64,000 nucleotides of DNA, from assembly GCA_000310025.1 (NCBI GenBank), contig FN649743.1, positions 3,954,943 through 4,018,942 on the forward strand. Reading direction: 5' to 3'. The notes below the pieces were generated by a model that did no database searches, was not told the origin of the DNA, and saw only the letters and a program-made list of their open reading frames with translations. Each line of letters starts with the position of its first letter. The first letter of the stretch is position 1. The position numbers were made by a program, and so were the translations under genes. This stretch comes from Ectocarpus siliculosus. Its lineage: Eukaryota > Sar > Phaeophyceae > Ectocarpales > Ectocarpaceae. Below are positions 56,562-64,000 of this stretch, piece by piece.

Positions 56562-59214
56562 GTGCTGGCTGCCTTGTTTGGCGCCCAATTCCCCAATTGC
56601 AAAATTGGGGTTTCAGCCAGCGCAAGGACGAGAAAACCGGTAAGGTTCCTCACCACCACCGTCTCCCAACGGATCTTATTCTTCTGGAGCACAGGCAGCC
56701 TTTGCTGGATCACCATGATGCTAAAGTTGTCCGGGACATTGAATTTCAAAGACGACAAGCCTTCAAGGCCAAGCGCGATAGGAAGAGGGCGGATGACCGC
56801 GCTCTACGAGAAAGAGCGAGGGCCAAAGCAACAACGACGACGGCAGCAGCAGCAGCAGCAGCATCGGCGGCTAGAAAAAGCTCGTTCGAGACGAAACCAA
56901 CAGCAGAATCGACAAGCCGCCGAGGCAAAAGCGCAATCAGCAGCGGCTACAGCTCGTTGGAGACAGAACCAGCAGCTCAATCGAGAAGCGGTGGAAGCAA
57001 AAGAGAAAGCCGAACAGGAGAATAGACAAGCAAAAGCGACATCAGCGGCGGCAACAGCTCGTTCGAGACACATCAAGAAGCAGAACCGACAAGTTGCGGA
57101 GGCAAAAGCGAAGTCGACAGCGGCCTCTGCTCGTTCCACAAAAAAACAGCAGGAAAATACACAAGCAAGGGCGAGTGCCGGGGAGGCAAAAGCGAAGTCA
57201 GCAGCGGCCTCCGGTCGTTCCAAAAAAGCCCAGCAAGAGATCAGACAAGCAAGGGCGAAAATCGCGGACGCAAAAGCGACGTCGGCAGCTGCCTCTGCTC
57301 GTTCAACAAAAGCCCAGCAGGATATCAGACAAGCTAGAGAAAAATCAGCGGCTACTACAGCTCGTTCGCAACACAACCATCAGCAGAATCAACAAGCCGC
57401 GGAAGCAAAAGCGACGTCGGCCGCGGCTAGGGCTCGATCCAGGGAGAAAGCCAGGCAGGAACAGCCCATTTCCAACACGTAAGTCTATCAAGTACTCCGG
57501 AGCAGCTGGAACGTTCATTCACTGCGTTTAGCATTGATGATCTGTCGTACTCTACTTGACGCATCAATGTCTGCGTGCTCCCTGCATCCCAGGCACTCGT
57601 ACGCGCCCACAGTCACCAACCCACCTGTAATAGCTTTCGATCACCCTGAAGGAATCTTGGGCAAGATCACCCCCCGTTGACGGAAAACGTTCTCGGCACT
57701 TCGATGCTATTCAAGTCTATTGCTGACTTCCATAAGCATATGGCCGACAACATACAAAGGTGAAATTTTTTTACTTCGATTTCGACTTATTTAGTCCTCG
57801 ATTGTCCTCTGTTACCCCCACCAGCAGACCATTTCATTCGACACTCGTTTCCCAAACAAATTAATTTACCCTCATTTCAACACTTATTTTCTTACATTTT
57901 TGATGCCGGCCGCATTTGTTTTCCCAGCACTTCGTGACACTTATTTCCTGAATATTTTTGCTGCCGGCTGCGTTTGTTTTCCCGGCACTTCGTGTGCCGT
58001 TTGTGACTGCCTGTGCCGACGTGTCGACATTACCATGGTATCAGCCCAGGGCATTCCTAATCATTCTATTTTGGGCGCGGCAGAATGTCTTTCAGCTCAC
58101 CCGGATATTATGGCCAACTTCAACAACTACCCCGGGGACACGACAAGTTGTCTCAATGGACTTGTCTTGGCAAGAGAAGGATTTCAACTCGATCACCCTC
58201 ACCATCTTCGAATCTGCAACGGTTTCCTTCGAGACTTGAAGCGCAAAACAATGCCACGCGCTGCGTTGGCAAACGGCCTTTGGGTGGGAGATTTGCCTGA
58301 AAATCTTGTTGATTTGACCTGGGTGGAGTTAGCAGCGGCTAGTCCTGTCAGGACGAGTGGGATGGTTTTCGCTTTGGAACAGCTCAAGGTAGGGTCCATA
58401 CCTGGGTCCGCGCAATGAATGGTGAAAGGCACGTTCACTTTCTGCTTTCAAAATGCTTACATCATTGAAGCCGCCCTACCGTCTTGCGACTTGGACATCG
58501 CCGGGTCGATGATTTGTGCGTTGGTCGGAGCCCGACCGTCGACGGCGCAACTGAGGAAGGTTTTCGGAGCGAGACGTCGAAGAATAAGCGATCTCATGAG
58601 CTTTCAGCGAGACTCGTCTAACCGACTGGCAGGCAAACACGTCCTGTTTCACCGTGCGACCATGTCTCAAAATAACCTTGAGACTTTTCCACAAGACGGA
58701 TCTGTTCCACAACAAATTTGGAAATCTCTCATTGCCACGTCTGACCCTGACAAGACACGACAGAAGGCACGGTCAACTTACGTCCCCGACAACCGCGAAA
58801 CCGAAGTACCTGTTACGACTGGCGAGAGTCTTGACGTCGATGACACCGACGCTGCATTCATCATCGACAACATTGGAGTCATACCGTCGGGTGAAGACGT
58901 CTCTGAGGAGGGAAGGCCGGACCGCTTGAGGGCTCTAGGCGCAACCTTGGGTCCTCCGAACATAAGCCTTGCGGAGAGGACCGCGGCGACGGACGCAGCT
59001 GCAGCCGGACGACCTCCTCCACAACCAACTAGGAATAATATGCTTGTCATTCCCCACACCGGAAATAAATATGGTCGAGGACTTCCACGAGCCCGGAACA
59101 ATGATCGCGGCGTACTTCGATCTGTTTCCGCACGCCGTTTTTTTGGCGGGCTTCCCGCAATATGTCCTTACTTACTTCTTGTCCTTTCGACGTGCGTGGT
59201 GGATGAATGAATGA
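56562..59214 (+). pseudogene. Helitron-type ORF remnant with DUF6570-like domain, broken
   Basis: The first part (to 57482) encodes a basic, Gln/Ala/Arg-rich repeat region with seven or so copies of AxSAAAxARSRxxxQQxxRQ, like the N-terminal repeats of Helitron-encoded proteins. From about 57990 the frame has CAVCDCLCRR, LRICNGFLRDLKRKTMPRAA, ALANGLWVGDLPENLVDLTW and, after an in-frame TGA at 58416, MVKGTFTFCFQNAYIIEAAL and VGARPSTAQLRKVFGARRRR. These match the DUF6570 region that precedes the Helitron replication domain. An acidic linker leads to a frameshift near 59070. The next piece (EPGTMIAAYFDLFPHAV) then reads in another frame, in the style of the linker before the Rep domain. No Rep or helicase motifs follow. 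A gtaagt at 57479 could be a real donor, so the first break may be an intron. Confidence 0.6.
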
Positions 59215-59514
59215 TGAATGGTTTCTTTTTCATTATTCCACACTCTACTACTGCTTCTGTGTTGTTACTCCTGTATGCAGTGCCGGCGTTGTTGTTCGAA
59301 TAGACTACGAGAAATTCATTCACCAAAAAATGGGTCAAAATTCAGCAAAAAGACATGGGTAAAAAAAATCAATTGGGGAAGCAGCCGTGGGCACACGGCA
59401 ATCTATTCCAAATAGCAACGACGTTTTGTTGCTTGCGCAAGCTGGCCGTTTGTATTCTTGCCATGTTGGCCGGATGTTCATCGTGTGCCCGATACGTCCC
59501 GACCTCCCGTTGAG

Positions 59515-59922
59515 TTAGAGCCTACTGGCTACGGCGTGGAACCAAAATGTCTCAAAGTACGGCCTGCCGTCGGCGACGAAGGTTGTTTGACGCTTGCGTT
59601 CCAAATCTACCATGTACCCATCGCCTTCGTCGTCTAGTCTACACCACGGCGCGCCCTTCCCTGCCCCATCACCTCCCAATCGCTGCTTGGGTCGCGAGGT
59701 CGCCGGCACGTCTTCGAGCGCAACTAACTGCACTGCTTCCTGCTTCCCGACGGACTTCCAGGGAGCTGGCCGACCGCCACGTGGCTTGCGGAGGAGATCG
59801 CGATAGCCTGCCGACGGACGATGGTACTTTCCGGCGTCGCCTTGATCGTGGGCATGGTAGAATTTCTTTGATCGTCCCGGTATATGTCTGCAGCACGACG
59901 AATGCCGCAAACATAACGGCAA
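59515..59922 (-). CDS. Unidentified minus-strand ORF, possibly element-derived
   Basis: Open frame of about 115-135 codons with no ATG-defined start I trust. It reads KKFYHAHDQGDAGKYHRPSA in its first half and GYMVDLERKRQTTFVADGRP YFETFWFHA near the end. The composition looks protein-like, and it sits between the Helitron remnant and the gag gene, so it could be a piece of another element. I do not recognise a domain. Confidence 0.25.
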   Translation of the reverse strand: MPLCLRHSSCCRHIPGRSKKFYHAHDQGDAGKYHRPSAGYRDLLRKPRGGRPAPWKSVGKQEAVQLVALEDVPATSRPKQRLGGDGAGKGAPWCRLDDEGDGYMVDLERKRQTTFVADGRPYFETFWFHAVASRL

Positions 59923-60375
59923 ACCGCAAAAAAAAAACAGAAACCAGGCAGGGTCAGTTCAGTCATACACGCGCAAGGATAAAAGTGGACTCAGGTCCGC
60001 CGAGTCAAACACACGCGGCAAGAAGAAGTCCGACCAGACAACAAAATGAAGCCTCGTGTAGTCGAGGGGTACGATACGTGTACTGTTTGTGTGTGTACAC
60101 GGCAGGATACAATTCTCCGAGATCTCCGAGGGGGTTACGCAGATGAGATAGATATGGGTATGATAGACAGACTTGGTGCAGTAGGCTTTGCCTCTTCTTG
60201 CTCACGTCTGTCACTCGTTAAACTCTCTAATAAGCAAGGAACTTGAGTCACTCCTTTGTGCAACACGCTCTCGACAAGAGCCCGCGAGCGTGATAACATA
60301 GTACACGCGCCGACACCCCAAACACGATATCGTGGAGTCAGCTGACGTCGGTAGGGAAAGGTTCGGGAGGTAGGC

Positions 60376-60514
60376 ACCGGAATACAAGGACAGCAGCAGC
60401 AGGGCGGTTTTTGCTCGCGCTCGTCAAGGAGATCCAGGGAACAGGGTTTGGAATACAAGGGCAGCAGCTGCAGGGCGGTTATTGCCAGCGCGCGTCAAGG
60501 AGATCCAGCTACAA
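60376..60514 (+). repeat. 70-bp tandem duplication upstream of gag
   Basis: Two copies of ggaatacaaggacagcagc + agcagggcggtt...gtcaaggagatccag, in what would be the element's leader. Confidence 0.85.
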
Positions 60515-60595
60515 AACAATACTGCAGTAGGCAAGAGACACATTGTGCCGCGTTTTATTTTTTTTGCGGCGTAATTTGGCGGAGGAAGAGAAGAG

Positions 60596-62695
60596 ATGGT
60601 GAGGGAGAAGGACATGACGGAGAGGGAATATGGGCATCTATCGGAGAAGAATGATGCACCGGCAAGAGTAATGGCTGCCGGGAGAACGTCTACCTGGGCA
60701 GCTGGTGGAGCTGGTCTCGGTACACAACGGGTGAGCATGATGAATGACGGAAATTGTGCGTTGAGCGGCTACAGCAGCAGTCGCATACCGCCCAAAATCC
60801 CGAAAGATTCGGCGAAGGCCGTGAACTGGCTGCGGAGATTGCGGATTTTCCTGGCTAGCGAGGGTTTGGAGCAGACGCTTGAAGACACCTATCCCACTGG
60901 CTATGTTCCTGTCATCAGCTGTTTGGATTGCGTATATCTGAACCGGGTTCATGGTGCGGCGCTCGTTACGGCACACAAGCGGGCGTGGGGATATCTGTTG
61001 GAAGCAACCTGCGGCACGGACATTGAAGAACGGTTGGCTGCTTGTGACTGCGTCCCTGAGGCGTGGAGGGTGATCCGCGAATGGGTTTTGCCTACTTTCG
61101 ACGCCGAGAAGACATTGCTTGTGCGACGGTTGGAGGCAGTTGAGATGTCCCCTGGCGAGAACCCGAAGCTTTTCTTTGCCAGAGTTGATGGCATCATCAA
61201 CATCATGCGAGCTGTCGGCATTGAAAAATCCGAGCGGGAAATCGTTCACATCATTGTTCGCCAGCTTTCGCCTGAGTACGATGTCGAACGCAAGTCTATC
61301 CTGGCCGACCCCACCATTCCCCGAGCGAAAGTGGAAAAAGTTGTTCGCACGGCATACGCTAACAACGTCGAGATCAAGGAATTGGGCAAATCGAAGGCGA
61401 TCGGTGGTTTGGGGTGCGGTCATGGCGGCGTCGGTCAGAACGGGAAACTACGGCGGCGGCAGCAGCAGCAGCAGCAACAACAGTGGGTTCATCCACAACC
61501 ACCACCTGTACACCACCCACCTCCTAATTTCCCGACGTGGGGATCTGGGGGGCTCTATGACTGTGGGCGCAACGCCGTGTACCCGCAAGAGGAGTCAGCT
61601 CCGCCGCCAGGCGCTCCGATGGGTGCCGTTCATCAGTGCGTGAGGTGCGGGAGGCATGGACACTCACTCGGCGACTGCAATGCGCCACGACGCTTTGAAG
61701 GCCACTGCACTGCCTGCGGTGAGTATGGTCATCGGCGCCGCATGTGTTGCACAACCGGCCGCATGCAACAGCACGTGCATGTCGGTGATGGAGAGGGTCT
61801 CAACGCGAGTGGCAACGACACTATGCCGTACCAGCAGCGGAAGCGACGACGCTGGAGGAGGCACAGGCACAGGCGTCAGCCGGAGTCGCTCCTCCCCTTT
61901 GCAGATGGAGCGGTGGCATGGGGCACAGCAACTGCTGTGGGAGCGGCGACCGGTGGTGGTGGTTTCCCCGCTACGGTGGCGGGGGGAACGGCCGCGGCGC
62001 AGGCACTCGCGGCTGGAGCGGCGGCATCGGAGGCAGCAACGGCGGCGAGAGCGGGGACCCCCGGCAACAGAGTCTTCCCCGCGGCGGCGGCAGGGGGAAC
62101 GGCCGGGGAGCAGGCACTTGCTGTTGAAGCGACGGTATCAGTGGTGCCACCGGCGGCGCCACCGGCGACGGATGAACTCGAAAGCATGAAAGAAGAGCTT
62201 GCTGACATACGGAGGCAATGGGGGGAATTGGCGGCCAAGAAACCGGCACTGCATGTGCAGCCGGGCCCACCACTTGTGTCGTCAGCAGGCGTGGCTTCAG
62301 CAGCGGAAACAACGGTGGGGACGACGACAGGTATTGGTGTTTTCCCCGGCTCGTCGATGGGGGGAACGGCCGGGACGCCGTCAGCTGCAGGAACGGTGGC
62401 ACTGGAGGTTTCGTCGACCTGCGGCCAGATACTCCCCGCCGTATCAACTAGGGGGGCGATCGCAGTGCCCACATCAGCAGCTACACCGGCACCAGCAGCG
62501 CAAGAAGCGGAGGACGCGTGCGATGAGGATGGCTGTTGGTTGGACAATGGCGACGAAGGCGGCAACAGCAACGGCGGCAGCGGCGACGGCAGGTTCGTGG
62601 CGTTGTCTGCGGGTGCGGGTGCGGGCGCGGGGCATCCCGGCGCCGATCCGACCGTGTACAATGGTATCTGCGTGGTGCGGGACGAATGGGGGTAA
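60596..62695 (+). CDS. Ty1/copia-like gag protein with two zinc knuckles
   Basis: Single open frame of 699 aa. Residues about 60-260 have the alpha-helical gag layout of copia-type elements: NWLRRLRIFLASEGLEQTLE, EAWRVIREWVLPTFDAEKTL, KLFFARVDGIINIMRAVGIE and VRQLSPEYDVERKSIL. A poly-Gln and Pro/His-rich linker follows, then two CCHC knuckles: CVRCGRHGHSLGDC and CTACGEYGHRRRMC (C-x2-C-x4-H-x4-C). The remaining 300 aa are Ala/Gly/Thr-rich, with a short helix DELESMKEELADIRRQWGEL. No protease, integrase, reverse transcriptase or RNase H follows in the 1.3 kb before the window ends. It is therefore a gag-only derivative, a non-autonomous element or a domesticated gag. Confidence 0.75.
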   Translation: MVREKDMTEREYGHLSEKNDAPARVMAAGRTSTWAAGGAGLGTQRVSMMNDGNCALSGYSSSRIPPKIPKDSAKAVNWLRRLRIFLASEGLEQTLEDTYPTGYVPVISCLDCVYLNRVHGAALVTAHKRAWGYLLEATCGTDIEERLAACDCVPEAWRVIREWVLPTFDAEKTLLVRRLEAVEMSPGENPKLFFARVDGIINIMRAVGIEKSEREIVHIIVRQLSPEYDVERKSILADPTIPRAKVEKVVRTAYANNVEIKELGKSKAIGGLGCGHGGVGQNGKLRRRQQQQQQQQWVHPQPPPVHHPPPNFPTWGSGGLYDCGRNAVYPQEESAPPPGAPMGAVHQCVRCGRHGHSLGDCNAPRRFEGHCTACGEYGHRRRMCCTTGRMQQHVHVGDGEGLNASGNDTMPYQQRKRRRWRRHRHRRQPESLLPFADGAVAWGTATAVGAATGGGGFPATVAGGTAAAQALAAGAAASEAATAARAGTPGNRVFPAAAAGGTAGEQALAVEATVSVVPPAAPPATDELESMKEELADIRRQWGELAAKKPALHVQPGPPLVSSAGVASAAETTVGTTTGIGVFPGSSMGGTAGTPSAAGTVALEVSSTCGQILPAVSTRGAIAVPTSAATPAPAAQEAEDACDEDGCWLDNGDEGGNSNGGSGDGRFVALSAGAGAGAGHPGADPTVYNGICVVRDEWG

Positions 62696-63169
62696 TGCCA
62701 TGGCTGGACATTCGATCGTGGCTGGAAGGGTGCGGCATGAATTGAGAGGCTACGTGTTCGGGAGCTACCGTGCGAGATGACCGGTGGTTGCACCATGAGT
62801 CTACGCGCGATTCAGGCACGTTCGTGAGAATTATGTTTATTTGGCTTTCTATTTTCTGGGTCGATTTTGTTTGTTGAAAGCCATGAGTTTGAGAACTGCG
62901 TCGACGTAGGCTGTTGTGTTGCGATGCGCACGAACGAACGTGGTGTTTATGGTCTGTGGTACATGTGTTTTTCATTTGTCAAGGATATGGTTTGCATAGT
63001 CTAGGACTTCACCGCGCCGAATGGTGCAGTTGATGTTGTTGGGTCACTGCTAAATTAGCACTGCTGTCGAAAATCATGGGGGGGGATGAATGTGATGCTG
63101 AGATGCCATGATCTTCGCCGCAGTACAAGCAGAGTTCTAGCGGAAGTTCGGGTTTGATTGTTCATTTTG

Positions 63170-63450
63170 TTCACGTTTTCCGCGTTTTACCTGCGGAAAA
63201 TGAGGAGAAGTCCTCCGTTGTTGTTTGTTTGCGATTCCGCTTTTACCTGCGGAGTTTGAGGCAACTTCGTCCTCAATTCTTGTTTGTTTGCGATTTCGCG
63301 TTTACCTGCGGAGTTTGAGGCAACTTCATGATACTTGTCTGATTCCTCGTTGCTAGGATAAGAAATACATTTCTTGTTTATTCGCGATTCCGCGTTTTTC
63401 CCGCGGAGTTCGGAGGTAACTTCATGATATTCGTTTGATTTCTCGTTGTT
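63170..63450 (+). repeat. Four-copy tandem repeat with hairpin, 3' of gag
   Basis: Copies contain cgcgtttacctgcggagttt + gaggcaacttc, with ccgc/gcgg able to pair. Confidence 0.8.
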
Positions 63451-63467
63451 TGGATCCGAGAGTTGTT

Positions 63468-63565
63468 GCAGCAGGGGGGCTGTTAGCGTTTGTGTTTTGG
63501 GAGATGATGCAGCAGGGGGGCTGTTAAACTTTTTTGTTTTGGGCGATGATGCAGCAGGGGGGCTG
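63468..63565 (+). repeat. Triplicated polypurine-tract-like unit
   Basis: Three copies of atgcagcaggggggctgtta in about 95 bp. Each has the layout of a polypurine tract (gcagcagggggg) followed by a TG-starting end, as before a 3' LTR. The 5' LTR was not found. Confidence 0.5.
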
Positions 63566-63768
63566 TCAAGAAGTCCATGTCTGGATGTTTGAGAAACGGC
63601 ATAATAATTGGCGAAAGTTTCCTCTGGCGTCTTTGAACGCCGGATTTTTAACGTTTGTCTATTTGTGCCGCATGTATTAGGTATTGATGACTGTTCTGAA
63701 CGATGTATTGGAGGAAGGATTTGACATATTTTGGTAAGACATGGTTGAGGCCTATGTGCTTCCGAAGC

Positions 63769-63963
63769 TTAGTTCAAATTGGTCAATGAGTTGAAACACA
63801 GTTTTGTGCGAGGGTTTTGTTCGAGGTATTTGTTGACGCGTTTTGCCAGAGTTGTCCGTCCAGAGTCTTTATGACGTGGCTCTGATGTAATGTTGATCTT
63901 TGCTGAGTAATCTTCCAAGGATAAATCTTTGTGTTTGACTACTTGAGAATGTGGTGACGACAT
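63769..63963 (-). CDS. Short hypothetical ORF at the window edge
   Basis: 64-aa frame from ATG at 63963 (MSSPHSQVVKHKDLSLEDYS) to a stop, rich in Lys, Ser and Thr. Upstream sequence beyond the window would decide whether it is an exon. It may be the tail of a neighbouring gene, part of the LTR region, or chance. Confidence 0.2.
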   Translation of the reverse strand: MSSPHSQVVKHKDLSLEDYSAKINITSEPRHKDSGRTTLAKRVNKYLEQNPRTKLCFNSLTNLN

Positions 63964-64000
63964 TTTCTCGAGAGGGGTGCTTGTTAAGACTCTTAGTGAA

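Overview
The window is nuclear DNA of a flagellated eukaryote. Genes are built from short exons (75-620 bp, one of 2.2 kb) separated by introns of roughly 0.4-5 kb. The sequence holds many mini- and microsatellites, dispersed repeats and two assembly gaps, and shows no bacterial operon features. A radial-spoke gene, intron-rich genes on alternating strands and a Ty1/copia-like gag all fit a stramenopile, most likely a brown alga of the Ectocarpus type. That placement is inference, not something the sequence proves.

Layout. (1) Positions 3074-8730, minus strand: a complete seven-exon radial spoke head protein 9 gene (RSPH9/RSP9, 283 aa). (2) Positions 11887-24792, plus strand, with a possible first exon at 10295: a large Sfi1-like (centrin-binding, Trp-repeat) gene interrupted by an N gap. 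It lies head to head with RSP9, so the left third of the window is a divergent pair of flagellum/basal-body genes. (3) Positions 24793-31918: mostly non-genic, with a 711-bp fold-back inverted repeat and a 210-aa zinc-cluster protein on the minus strand (29173-29805). (4) Positions 31919-53450, plus strand: a 17-exon histidine acid phosphatase with a signal peptide and one C-terminal transmembrane segment (734 aa in my model). (5) Positions 56100-64000: a mobile-element graveyard holding a possible transposase tail, a broken Helitron-type ORF with a DUF6570-like domain, and a gag ORF with two zinc knuckles.

The three multi-exon models rest on reading-frame phase. Almost every junction joins in frame and the resulting proteins match family motifs. 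Two GC-AG introns are supported by phase, and two more are likely.

The most unusual material is in the introns. A dispersed repeat with a tRNA-like head and a variable tandem tail (a SINE candidate) sits antisense in introns, and in two cases its poly-C end forms the pyrimidine tract of the next exon. Several introns of the phosphatase and Sfi1-like genes contain tandem arrays copied from splice-site regions. Some copy exon ends with their donors, others copy acceptors, and one array looks like a row of micro-intron/micro-exon units.
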